Origin: JASGDN01 sp049840815
Lineage (GTDB): Bacteria > Chloroflexota > Chloroflexia > Thermomicrobiales > UBA6265
Direction of reading: 5' to 3'
DNA: 64,000 bases
NCBI GenBank assembly: GCA_049840815.1
Contig: JASGJI010000007.1
Span: 310,001 to 374,000, forward strand
The notes under the pieces: model-generated
The model's database searches: none
Told to the model about the DNA's origin: nothing
The model's input: the letters and a program-made list of their open reading frames with translations, nothing else
Made by a program: the position numbers and the translations under genes
Shown here: positions 41,693 through 49,921 of the stretch, in pieces
How positions within the stretch are numbered: position 1 is the stretch's first letter
Layout of the letters: each line of letters begins with the position of its first letter

Positions 41693-43165
41693 ATGACTGA
41701 CATCTTCACCGACCCACGCCGCGTCGAGCCCGTCAACGACACGCCCGCATATTTCGACTTCGAGGACTACGAGGACAAGCCGCACGAAGAATGCGGGGTT
41801 TTCGGCATCTATGCCCCCGGCGAGGATGTCGCCCGCCTCACGTTCTTCGGCCTCTACGCACTCCAGCATCGCGGCCAGGAGAGCGCGGGCATCGCCACGG
41901 CGACCGGCGACGAGGTCAACGTTCGCACCAACCTCGGACTGGTCTCCAACGCCTTCCACGAAGAGGACCTGAAGCAGTTGCCCGGCCACATCGCGGTCGG
42001 GCACACGCGCTATTCGACCTCCGGATCGAACCAGGTGTGCAATGCCGGCCCGATCCGCGTGCAGTCGGACATCGGGCCGATCGTGATAGCGCACAACGGC
42101 AACCTCACGAACACACTGGCCCTCCACCGCGAACTTGAAGACGAAGGCGTCGAATTCAGCTCGACCACCGACAGCGAAGTGCTGGCCGAACTGGTCGCGC
42201 ACACGCACGGCCTCTCGTTCGTGGAGAAGATGCGCCGGGCAATGCCCCGCCTCGTGGGCGCGTACAGCCTGGCCGTCCTCGTCGAGGACCGCATGTACGC
42301 GGTGCGCGATCCCAAGGGCGTCCGCCCGCTTTGCATCGGCCGGCTGGATGGCAACTACGTCGTCGCCTCCGAGACGTGCGCGCTGATGACCATCGGCGCC
42401 ACCTTCGAGCGAGAGGTCGAGCCGGGCGAGATCGTCGAAATCAACGCGGACGGCATGATTTCCCACGGGGTGGGACCGGTCCAGAGTCACGCGCTCTGCC
42501 TTTTCGAGATGATCTATTTCGCCCGCCCGGACAGCGAGATCAAGGGCCGCCGGCTCTATCTGAGCCGCCAGCGGATGGGCGCGCAGCTCGCCAAGGAAGC
42601 GCCGGCCGACGCGGATGTCGTCATCTCGATGCCGGACTCCGCAACTCCGGCAGCCATTGGCTACGCGCGGGAGGCGGGAATTCCCTACGCCGAAGCGCTA
42701 ATCAAGAATCGTTACATCGGGCGAACCTTCATCCAGCCCGACCAGCGCCTGCGGGAAATCGGCGTCTCGCTCAAGTTCAACGTGCTGCCAGAGATCGTCG
42801 AGGGCAAGCGCGTCGTGCTGGTGGACGACACCATCGTGCGCGGCACCACCAGCCGCCCGATCGTCAACCTGATCCGGCAGGCCGGTGCGAAGGAAGTGCA
42901 CATGCGGGTCCACGCGCCGCCCATGATGTGGCCGTGTTACCTCGGCGTCGACCTCGCGAAGCGGGACGAACTGATCGCCGCGCGCATGTCGGTACCGGAG
43001 ATCGGCGAGTTCATCGGAGCGGACAGCATCGGCTACCTGTCGCTGGAAGGCCTGTTCGAGGCAATCGGGCGCGGTTCGACCGGATTCTGCACTGGATGCC
43101 TGACCGGGAACTACCCCGTACCGGTCTTCTCCGATGTGGACAAGCTCGCGCTGGAGCATGTGTAG
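41693..43165 (+). CDS. purF: Amidophosphoribosyltransferase (Fe-S type)
   Basis: First committed step of purine synthesis. N-terminal glutamine amidotransferase begins at Cys34 (EECGVFGIYAPGED); the preceding 33 residues are a propeptide to be removed. The PRPP loop is VVLVDDTIVRGTTS. Cysteines in SHALCLFEMIYFARP, MMWPCYLG and FCTGCLTGNYP match the four [4Fe-4S] ligands of the oxygen-sensitive Bacillus enzyme. I use the ATG at 41693 behind GGAACGGA; a GTG at 41675 would add six residues. Starts 32 bases after purL. Confidence 0.95.
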   Translation: MTDIFTDPRRVEPVNDTPAYFDFEDYEDKPHEECGVFGIYAPGEDVARLTFFGLYALQHRGQESAGIATATGDEVNVRTNLGLVSNAFHEEDLKQLPGHIAVGHTRYSTSGSNQVCNAGPIRVQSDIGPIVIAHNGNLTNTLALHRELEDEGVEFSSTTDSEVLAELVAHTHGLSFVEKMRRAMPRLVGAYSLAVLVEDRMYAVRDPKGVRPLCIGRLDGNYVVASETCALMTIGATFEREVEPGEIVEINADGMISHGVGPVQSHALCLFEMIYFARPDSEIKGRRLYLSRQRMGAQLAKEAPADADVVISMPDSATPAAIGYAREAGIPYAEALIKNRYIGRTFIQPDQRLREIGVSLKFNVLPEIVEGKRVVLVDDTIVRGTTSRPIVNLIRQAGAKEVHMRVHAPPMMWPCYLGVDLAKRDELIAARMSVPEIGEFIGADSIGYLSLEGLFEAIGRGSTGFCTGCLTGNYPVPVFSDVDKLALEHV

Positions 43166-43212
43166 TTCCGAGAATATCTGCCGCCTCGCGGCGGAACGCT
43201 AGCGCAGAGGGC

Positions 43213-43259
43213 ACGCGCAGGGTATCTTCATCCACAGGCGGAAGGGGTTCCCTGCGCGT
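43213..43259 (+). promoter_or_regulatory. 10-bp stem in the purF-gcvT spacer
   Basis: ACGCGCAGGG (43213-43222) pairs perfectly with 43250-43259 across a 27-base loop, 48 bases after purF and 55 before gcvT. It may end purF transcripts or form a leader for gcvT. It does not match a glycine riboswitch. Confidence 0.4.
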
Positions 43260-43314
43260 TGTCATGGGCAGCGACCTTCGACACCAGCAGCACACCAGAC
43301 GGGAGGAGCTTTCT

Positions 43315-44448
43315 GTGGGAGACGTGGACGGCGGTTCGTTGAAGCGAACGCCACTCTATGACCGCCATGTCGCGGCTGGCGCCCGCATCATCCCCTTCGC
43401 GGGATGGGAGATGCCGGTGCAGTACGAGGGCATCCTCGCCGAGCACCGCCGGGTACGCTCGCAGGCGGGATTGTTCGACCTCGGCCATATGGGCCAGCTG
43501 GACGTCACCGGTCCGGATGCCTTGGCATTCCTGCAGTACACGACCACCAACGACGTCTCTAAGCTCGCGCCCGGCGAAGCCGCCTACGGCATGCTGCCGA
43601 ACGACCATGGCGGGGTGGTGGATGACATCTTCGTCTACCGCAAGCCGGAAGGGCAGGACGGCTACTTCGTGGTCATCAATGCCGCCAATATCGACCGCGA
43701 CCTCGCGCGCTGGGCCGAGTTGAAAGCGCGACGATCCGATCTGGACGTCACGATCACCCACCTCTCCGACACACTCGGCATGATCGCGATCCAGGGTCCC
43801 AGGGCGGAGGCCATCGTGCAGCCGCTGACCGATCTCGATCTCGCCAGCCTCCCGTATTTCACGCTGCGAGAGACCGAGGTCGCGGGCATTCCGGTTCGCC
43901 TCGGTCGCACCGGCTACACTGGGGAGGATGGCTTCGAGATCTTCCCTGCCATCGATCAGACCGTGGCCCTCTGGGATGCCATCGCGGAAGCCGGCAAGAA
44001 CGACGGGCTTGCCCCGATCGGTCTCGGCGCCCGCGACACGCTCCGGCTTGAAGCACGGATGCCGCTCTATGGCCAGGAACTCGGCGACGACATCAGTCCA
44101 TACGAGGCAGGTCTCGGTTGGGCCGTGAAGCTCGACAAGGGCGATTTCGTCGGGCGCGAATTCATGGCCGCCGTCAAGGCCGAGGGGCCGAAGCGGAAGT
44201 GTGTCGGCTTCAAGACGGTCGGCAAGGCGCCCGCGCCTCGCACGCACTACGAGGTTCAGGTCGACGGCAAGACGGTCGGAGAAGTCACCAGCGGCGCATT
44301 CTCTCCAACGTTGGAAGAGAACATCGGCCTCGCCCTGATCGATGCCGAATACGCCGGAGTCGGCAAGCCGTTGCAGATCATCGTGCGCGGCAAGCCGGTC
44401 GACGCCGTGCAGGTCAAGGTCCCGTTCTACAAGCGCGCCGGGAAGTAG
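43315..44448 (+). CDS. gcvT: Glycine cleavage system T protein (aminomethyltransferase)
   Basis: Transfers the methylene carbon of glycine from H protein to tetrahydrofolate and releases ammonia. 377 residues from a GTG behind GGGAGGAGC. Motifs: TPLYDRHVAAGARIIPFAGW, FDLGHMGQLDVTGPDA, RTGYTGEDGFEIF (folate pocket), GARDTLRLEARMPLYGQEL and VTSGAFSPTLEENIGLALI. The same frame stays open upstream inside purF but that part is antisense-like and not coding. First of gcvT-gcvH-gcvPA. Confidence 0.95.
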   Translation: MGDVDGGSLKRTPLYDRHVAAGARIIPFAGWEMPVQYEGILAEHRRVRSQAGLFDLGHMGQLDVTGPDALAFLQYTTTNDVSKLAPGEAAYGMLPNDHGGVVDDIFVYRKPEGQDGYFVVINAANIDRDLARWAELKARRSDLDVTITHLSDTLGMIAIQGPRAEAIVQPLTDLDLASLPYFTLRETEVAGIPVRLGRTGYTGEDGFEIFPAIDQTVALWDAIAEAGKNDGLAPIGLGARDTLRLEARMPLYGQELGDDISPYEAGLGWAVKLDKGDFVGREFMAAVKAEGPKRKCVGFKTVGKAPAPRTHYEVQVDGKTVGEVTSGAFSPTLEENIGLALIDAEYAGVGKPLQIIVRGKPVDAVQVKVPFYKRAGK

Positions 44449-44502
44449 TCCGGCACCCTTCAGCGATCACACACGTCCTACCGGGACGAGGAGTCACCCA
44501 CC

Positions 44503-44889
44503 ATGTCCTCTCCACAGAACCTGAAGTACACCAGGACCCACGAGTGGGTCCTGCTCGATGGCGATGTCGCCACCATTGGTGTCACCGATCATGCCCAGCA
44601 GGAGCTCGGCGACATCACCTATCTCGAACTGCCGGAAGAGGGCGATGCCATCACTGCCGGCGAGACGTTCGGCGTCATCGAGTCGGTGAAGGCCGCATCG
44701 GACGTCTACTCGCCGGTGGACGGTGAGGTCGTGGAGCGCAACGGTGACGCCGTGGATGCTCCGGACGTCATCAATTCCTCGCCGTACGGCGGTGCGTGGC
44801 TGATCAGGGTCAAGATCGCCGATCCCGCGCAGGTGGAGGCCCTGATGGACTCCTCCACCTACGACGAGTTTGCCGGCGACGCCCACTAG
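44503..44889 (+). CDS. gcvH: Glycine cleavage system H protein
   Basis: Lipoyl carrier shuttling the aminomethyl group among P, T and L proteins. 128 residues. The lipoylation site is Lys63 in GVIESVKAASDVYSP. YTRTHEWVLLDGDVATIGVT at the N-terminus and YGGAWLIRVK near the end are typical. ATG nine bases after GAGGAG. Starts 54 bases after gcvT. Confidence 0.96.
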   Translation: MSSPQNLKYTRTHEWVLLDGDVATIGVTDHAQQELGDITYLELPEEGDAITAGETFGVIESVKAASDVYSPVDGEVVERNGDAVDAPDVINSSPYGGAWLIRVKIADPAQVEALMDSSTYDEFAGDAH

Positions 44890-44890
44890 A

Positions 44891-45010
44891 CGAGGAGTGA
44901 GGGAAGAGGAGTGAGAAGTAAGGCTCGACAACGCTGAGCGGTCCCGACTACCTTGGGCTCGTTCCAACGGCCTCGCTTCTCACGCCTCACTCCCCACTGC
45001 TCTCATCCTA
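44891..45010. repeat. Two heptamer repeats facing each other between gcvH and gcvPA
   Basis: 44891-44920 reads GAGGAGT GAGGGAA GAGGAGT GAGAAGT on the plus strand, two bases after the gcvH stop. 44971-45010 reads GAGCAGT GGGGAGT GAGGCGT GAGAAGC on the minus strand. The pair can fold as a long imperfect stem between two genes of one operon. Confidence 0.6.
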
Positions 45011-45021
45011 CGAGTGCAAGC

Positions 45022-46368
45022 ATGACGTTCAATCCCCACACCGCCGAAGATCGGGCCGAGATGCTCGACGTGATCGGCGTCGACACCGTTGAGGAACTCT
45101 TCACGCCGGTCCCCGAGGCCGTGCGCTTCCCGAAGCTCGACTTGCCGCGCAAGCTGACCGAGATGGAAGCCGCCGCCCGCCTCGGTGCACTCGCCGACCG
45201 CAATGTCGTGCCCGCGCCGGAGGACATCTACCTTGGCGCCGGGTCATACCAGCACTATGTGCCGGCGACCGTCGGCCAGATCCTCTCGCGCGGCGAGTTC
45301 TACACGGCCTACACGCCCTACCAGCCGGAAGTGGCGCAGGGCACGCTGCAGGTGATCTACGAATTCCAGTCGATGGTGGCGGAGCTGTTCGGGATGGAGG
45401 TCGCCAACGCCTCCATGTACGACGGCGCGACCGCCATGGCCGAAGGCGCGCTGATCGCGGTCTCGTCCAGCAAGAAGAAGCACAAGATCGTCGTCACGGG
45501 CACGGTGCATCCGGCTTATCGTGACGTCCTGCGCACCTATGTCGAGAGCTCGGGAATCGAGGTGATCGAGGTCCAGCCCCAGGCCGGGACCCTCGTCGTC
45601 ACGGCGGAGGACATCGCACCGCACCTTGCCAACGACGTTGCGACGGTGATCGTGCAGTACCCGAACTTCTTCGGCGCGATCGAGGATATCCAGGGCATCG
45701 GCGAGCAGGTCCACGAGGCAGGCGCGCTGCTGCTCGTCACCACGACCCCAGTGCCGCTTGGCCTGCTGAAGTCGCCCGGTGAGCTCGGCGCGGATATCGT
45801 CACGGCGGAAGGGCAGTCGCTTGGCGTCGCCCAGAGCTACGGCGGTCCGTACGTCGGCCTGCTGGCGACCCGGCAGAAGTTCGTGCGCCAGATGCCGGGC
45901 CGTCTCGCGGGAATCACGGTCGATTCGGAAGGCAAGCGCGGGTACGTGCTGACCCTCCAGACCCGCGAACAGCACATCCGCCGTGAGAAGGCGACCAGCA
46001 ACATCTGCACAAACCAGGGGCTGATGGCGACGGCGGCAACCGTCTACATGTCCAGCCTCGGTCCGGAAGGATTCCGCGAGGTCGCGCGATCCAGCTATCA
46101 GCATGCGCACTACCTGGCGAACCAGCTCGTGGCGACCGGCAGGTTCTCGCTTGCCTACGACGCCGCCTTCTTCAACGAGTTCGTCGTGATCGCGGACCGC
46201 CCGGCGGCCGAGGTCAACACCGCGCTGCTGAAGGCAGGTATCATCGGCGGCCTCGATCTGGGGCAGTTCGGCCCGGAATACGAAAACGCCCTGCTGCTCT
46301 GCGCGACGGAGATGAACTCCCGCGCCGGCATCGACCGCTTCGTCGAGGTCGTGAGCGCAGCATCCTAG
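45022..46368 (+). CDS. gcvPA: Glycine dehydrogenase (decarboxylating) subunit 1
   Basis: N-terminal half of the split P protein, which decarboxylates glycine on PLP together with subunit 2. 448 residues from the ATG at 45022. Motifs: GAGSYQHYVPATVGQILSRG, FYTAYTPYQPEVAQGTLQ, NASMYDGATAMAEG, LGVAQSYGGPYVGLLATR and REQHIRREKATSNICTNQ. The PLP lysine is on subunit 2 (gcvPB), which is not downstream here as usual; der follows instead. Confidence 0.95.
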   Translation: MTFNPHTAEDRAEMLDVIGVDTVEELFTPVPEAVRFPKLDLPRKLTEMEAAARLGALADRNVVPAPEDIYLGAGSYQHYVPATVGQILSRGEFYTAYTPYQPEVAQGTLQVIYEFQSMVAELFGMEVANASMYDGATAMAEGALIAVSSSKKKHKIVVTGTVHPAYRDVLRTYVESSGIEVIEVQPQAGTLVVTAEDIAPHLANDVATVIVQYPNFFGAIEDIQGIGEQVHEAGALLLVTTTPVPLGLLKSPGELGADIVTAEGQSLGVAQSYGGPYVGLLATRQKFVRQMPGRLAGITVDSEGKRGYVLTLQTREQHIRREKATSNICTNQGLMATAATVYMSSLGPEGFREVARSSYQHAHYLANQLVATGRFSLAYDAAFFNEFVVIADRPAAEVNTALLKAGIIGGLDLGQFGPEYENALLLCATEMNSRAGIDRFVEVVSAAS

Positions 46369-46379
46369 GGACGTCGGCG

Positions 46380-46425
46380 AACGCAGCATGCCGCGATGAC
46401 CACCGTCGTCGCGACCTGCTGCGTT
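46380..46425 (+). terminator. Hairpin after gcvPA
   Basis: AACGCAGCA (46380-46388) pairs with TGCTGCGTT (46417-46425), with a further CGCGA/TCGCG pairing inside. Twelve bases after the gcvPA stop. It suggests der starts a new transcript. Confidence 0.5.
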
Positions 46426-46554
46426 GGTATACTCCCAAGACTTCGCTTCTGAAGCCGTTGTCCACCGGGCCGGTGCGACGAAGCACGCAACCCTGTTCCG
46501 CTCGTGTCCACGCCGGGGATCGTTCGAGCGACAGTCAATCCAGGTGGGAACGCC

Positions 46555-47898
46555 GTGAGCAAGCCAATTGTCGCCATCGTCGGGCGTCCGAACGTCGGGA
46601 AATCGACCCTCTTCAATCGCCTCGTCGGTGAGCGCCAGGCCATCGTCCAGGATCAGCCGGGAACTACTCGCGACCGCGTCTACGGCACGGCAGACTGGCT
46701 GGGTGTCGAGTTCACCATCATCGATACCGGCGGGATGCAGGACGACGACGAACTGCCTCCCGACACGACCGAGGCGGAAACGATCATCGCCCGCCAGACG
46801 CGCGACCAGGCCAACAGCGCCATCTCCGAGGCCGACGTGATCGTCTTCCTCGTCGATGCGAAGGCCGGCCCTTCCGCCAGCGATGCCGAGATCGCCGATC
46901 TCCTGCGCCGCACGGACAAGCCGACACTGCTGGCGGCGAACAAGGCCGACAGCGCCGCCCGCCGCGACATGGTCTTCGAGTTCTTTGAACTCGGGCTGGG
47001 TGAGCCGATCGCCATCTCCGCCTACCACGGTAACGGCACCGGCGACCTCCTCGACAAGATCGTGGAGAACCTGCCGGACGCCGAGCCAGAGGAGGAGACC
47101 GAGGGACCGCGCATCGCCATCGTGGGGCGCCCGAACGTCGGCAAGAGCCGCCTCCTGAATGCCCTCCTCGGGCAGGAACGGGCGATCGTCAGCGATGTCG
47201 CCGGCACCACGCGCGATAGCCTGGATACCGACATCACTTGGAAGGGACAGCCGCTGACCCTGATCGATACCGCCGGCATCCGCCGACGCGGGCGCGTCGA
47301 GCAGGGCATCGAGCGGTTCAGCGTCATGCGCTCCATGCGAGCCATCGACCGCGCGGATGTCGTTCTCCTGCTCATCGACGCCACCGAGGACTTCACGGCG
47401 CAGGATCTCCACATCGCTGGCTACGTCGAGGAGCAGAAGAAGGGGCTCGTCGTCGTCGTCAACAAGTGGGACCTCATCGAGAAGGACGCGGGGACGATGG
47501 ACGAGTACCGCGCCCGCGCCGCGGAGCAACTCGATTTCATCCCGTACGCGCCGGTTGTCTTCATCTCCGCGAAGATGGGGCAGCGCGTCAGCCAGGTGCT
47601 CGACACGGCGCTTTCGATCATCGAGGAGCGCGAGAAGCGGGTCAGCACCGCGTCGCTGAACAAGATGCTCCAGGAAGCGGTCGCGAAGCATCAGCCGCCC
47701 TCCCGACCGGGCAAGTGGTTGAAGTTCTACTACGCGACGCAGGCGGACGTGGCGCCTCCGACGTTCATCATCTTCTGCAACGATCCGAAGCAGATCCACT
47801 TCGGCTACCGCCGCTATCTGGAGAACGAATTGCGCGAGCAGTTCGGGTTCACGGGCACTCCGATCCGCATCTCCTTCCGCGGCCGGCACGAGTCATAA
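46555..47898 (+). CDS. der: Ribosome-assembly GTPase Der (EngA)
   Basis: Tandem-GTPase protein needed for 50S maturation. First G domain: G1 GRPNVGKS at 10-17, DTGGMQ, NKAD. Second: GRPNVGKSRLLNALLG, DTAGIRRRGRVEQG, NKWDLIEKD. The C-terminal KH-like domain ends in TPIRISFRGR. 447 residues from the GTG at 46555 behind AGGTGG; an in-frame GTG at 46504 would add 17 atypical residues. Followed after one base by plsY. Confidence 0.96.
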   Translation: MSKPIVAIVGRPNVGKSTLFNRLVGERQAIVQDQPGTTRDRVYGTADWLGVEFTIIDTGGMQDDDELPPDTTEAETIIARQTRDQANSAISEADVIVFLVDAKAGPSASDAEIADLLRRTDKPTLLAANKADSAARRDMVFEFFELGLGEPIAISAYHGNGTGDLLDKIVENLPDAEPEEETEGPRIAIVGRPNVGKSRLLNALLGQERAIVSDVAGTTRDSLDTDITWKGQPLTLIDTAGIRRRGRVEQGIERFSVMRSMRAIDRADVVLLLIDATEDFTAQDLHIAGYVEEQKKGLVVVVNKWDLIEKDAGTMDEYRARAAEQLDFIPYAPVVFISAKMGQRVSQVLDTALSIIEEREKRVSTASLNKMLQEAVAKHQPPSRPGKWLKFYYATQADVAPPTFIIFCNDPKQIHFGYRRYLENELREQFGFTGTPIRISFRGRHES

Positions 47899-47899
47899 C

Positions 47900-48517
47900 G
47901 TGGAGACCGTCTGGGGCATCGTTCTGGTCATCGCGGCCTACGCGCTCGGTGCGATCCCATGGGGCGTCGTGCTGGGGAAGACGTTTGCCGGCGTCGATGT
48001 CCGCGAGTACGGCAGCAAGTCGATCGGCGCCACGAACGCGCTCCGCGTCCTGGGCCGCAAGTTCTCGATCGCGGTGCTGGTGCTGGACATGCTGAAGGGC
48101 GTGCTGCCGGTGGTGATCGGACGGATGGCGGGCCTGCCGGACTGGTCGATCGGGCTCGCCGCACTCGTCGCGGTGATCGGGCATTGCTGGTCGCCGTACA
48201 TCGGCTTCACCGGCGGCAAGGGTGTGGCGACCGGGGGAGGAGCGGGGGTTGCCCTCTTTCCGTGGTTGCTGTTGCTGGTGCCGGTGATCGTCGTGATCGT
48301 GCTGGTAACGCGCTACGTCTCGCTCGGCTCGATCGTGACCGTGGCCCTTGCGAGCGTGGCGGCTGTCGTCACGGCGACGACGGGGCACCTGCCGTGGAGT
48401 TGGGCGATCGCGATCGTCCTGATGTCCGCGATCATTGTGCAGCGTCACCACGCGAACATCGCGCGCCTGCGGGCCGGGACCGAGAACAAGTTCGGCTCCC
48501 GGGTGAAGGCGGCGTAA
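47900..48517 (+). CDS. plsY: Acyl-phosphate:glycerol-3-phosphate acyltransferase
   Basis: Integral membrane enzyme making lysophosphatidic acid from acyl-phosphate and glycerol-3-phosphate. 205 residues, about six or seven membrane segments. The conserved cytosolic motifs are GSKSIGATNALRVLG (usually GSGNIGATN), GGKGVAT, and HHANIARLRAGTENKFG. GTG start one base after the der stop, so the genes are translationally close, a pairing common in bacteria. Works downstream of gpsA. Confidence 0.95.
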   Translation: METVWGIVLVIAAYALGAIPWGVVLGKTFAGVDVREYGSKSIGATNALRVLGRKFSIAVLVLDMLKGVLPVVIGRMAGLPDWSIGLAALVAVIGHCWSPYIGFTGGKGVATGGGAGVALFPWLLLLVPVIVVIVLVTRYVSLGSIVTVALASVAAVVTATTGHLPWSWAIAIVLMSAIIVQRHHANIARLRAGTENKFGSRVKAA

Positions 48518-48545
48518 AACCTCGTCGAGCTCCATGAGCCGCAAC

Positions 48546-48577
48546 CCCCCCGACGCGAATCGGATCGCGTCGGGGGG
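48546..48577. terminator. plsY terminator
   Basis: Perfect 13-bp stem CCCCCCGACGCGA (48546-48558 with 48565-48577), six-base loop, followed by TCTGCAT; 29 bases after plsY. Confidence 0.75.
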
Positions 48578-48663
48578 TCTGCATACCAGATACCAGACCT
48601 ATGCCATTGCGCCATCTCATTCAGGCGCGGGGCTACAGCTGATTTCGAAAGAGTTGCCGTCTT

Positions 48664-48775
48664 CCGTAGCGGGTCAGCTCGTCTGACCCATCCGGCGAAG
48701 CCGGATATCCCGGAATGATTCCTGAACCCAGGATTGGCCTTCGGCCAATGGCGCAGACGAGCTGCGCCGCTACGG
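48664..48775. repeat. 112-bp inverted-repeat element containing double-hairpin repeat copy 2
   Basis: Arms 48664-48685 and 48754-48775 are complementary at 20 of 22 positions (CCGTAGCGG..CAGCTCGTCTG). The left side includes the 39-base double hairpin (48671-48709) shared with 8775-8813. A GGATTGGCC...GGCCAATG hairpin lies at the centre-right. No gene in the 272-bp spacer between plsY and galE. Size and structure resemble a small palindromic mobile element. Confidence 0.6.
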
Positions 48776-48789
48776 GTTCGAACTGGGAT

Positions 48790-49767
48790 CTAGTCCGGAT
48801 ACCCATCCGGGTGGCGTTGCATCCATTCCCACGCAGAACCGATCATCGCGTCCAGCGTCGAGTTCACCGGGTTCCAGCCGATCAGTTCCTGCGCCTTCGT
48901 GCAGTCCGCGATCAACGCCGCCGGATCACCGGCCCGTCGGCCACCGAACGCCACCGGGAGTTCGCGATCCGTCGTCAATTCAACCGCCGTCGCGATCTGC
49001 TGCACGGAGAACCCGTCCTTCGTGCCGAGATTGATCGCACCGAGCGAGCGGTCGAGGACGTCGAGGACGTCGACGTGCGCCTTGGCGAGATCGACGACGT
49101 GGACATAATCGCGGATCGCGGTGCCGTCCGCCGTCGCGTAGTCGGTTCCGAAGATCGTGAACGCCTTGCGCTTCCCTTGCAGCGCCTCCAGCGCGACCGG
49201 GATGACGTGCGTCTCCGGGCGGTGATCCTCGCCGAAACGATCGCTCGCTCCTGCCACGTTGAAGTAACGGAAGGCCGCGTAGGAGAGACCGTAGGTGTTC
49301 GAGAAATCCTCGAGCATCTGCTCGACCATCCACTTGGAGCGCCCATAGGGGTTGATCGGCTGCTTCGGCGAGGACTCCTTGATCGGCAACTCCTCCGGCT
49401 CGCCATAGACGGCGGCAGTGGAGGAGAAGACGAACTTGCCGATCTCCAGTTTCCGCACCGCGTCGAGCAGGTTGAGACCACCCACGACATTCGTGCGGTA
49501 GTACTCGCTTGGCTTCTCCACTGACTCCGGGACGAGGTGCAGCGCGGCGAAGTGGAGCACCGCATCGATCTGTCGCCCCTCCAGCGCCGAGACGACCCCA
49601 TCCGCGTCGCGGAAGTCGACCTCCACCAGTTCGGCCTCCGGATGCACCGCCGACCGGTGTCCGCGCACGAAACTGTCCGCCACGATCACGTCATGCCCAC
49701 GCAGCAGCAGTTGCTCCGTCGCCACGCTGCCGATATAGCCGCCACCACCCGTCACCAGGACACGCAT
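48790..49767 (-). CDS. galE: UDP-glucose 4-epimerase
   Basis: Interconverts UDP-glucose and UDP-galactose. 325 residues from the ATG at 49765-49767 (MRVLVTGGGGYIGSVATEQL). Extended-SDR motifs: FSSTAAVYGEPEELP with the catalytic Ser/Thr, NPYGRSKWMVEQML with the Tyr-x3-Lys pair, RYFNVAGASDRFGEDH and RDYVHVVDLAKAHV. Divergent from glyA across 154 bp. An in-frame extension to 49821 overlaps the likely promoter and is not preferred. Confidence 0.93.
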   Translation of the reverse strand: MRVLVTGGGGYIGSVATEQLLLRGHDVIVADSFVRGHRSAVHPEAELVEVDFRDADGVVSALEGRQIDAVLHFAALHLVPESVEKPSEYYRTNVVGGLNLLDAVRKLEIGKFVFSSTAAVYGEPEELPIKESSPKQPINPYGRSKWMVEQMLEDFSNTYGLSYAAFRYFNVAGASDRFGEDHRPETHVIPVALEALQGKRKAFTIFGTDYATADGTAIRDYVHVVDLAKAHVDVLDVLDRSLGAINLGTKDGFSVQQIATAVELTTDRELPVAFGGRRAGDPAALIADCTKAQELIGWNPVNSTLDAMIGSAWEWMQRHPDGYPD

Positions 49768-49921
49768 GGAACCTCCATTGTCTGCCGTCGCGCCACCGAG
49801 AATGGCGCAGGAATCGTCCATTCATCATGGTACACTCGCCGCAGATTCACGCGCCGTACGGAGGCTCATCTCGTCTTTCGAACACGGCATTCCCGGCAGT
49901 CGCCCAAGGAGATCACGACCC

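Noticed and set aside
43166..43314. Glycine riboswitch upstream of gcvT
   Set aside because: The conserved glycine aptamer segments are not visible; only a simple 10-bp stem with a 27-base loop is present.
42331..43314. Extended N-terminus of gcvT inside purF
   Set aside because: The sequence before 43315 is an alternate frame of purF with Arg/Pro-rich composition; a strong ribosome binding site precedes the GTG at 43315.
45244..47889. 881-residue minus-strand frame across gcvPA and der
   Set aside because: Antisense of two clear genes on the other strand; low-complexity composition typical of GC-rich shadows.
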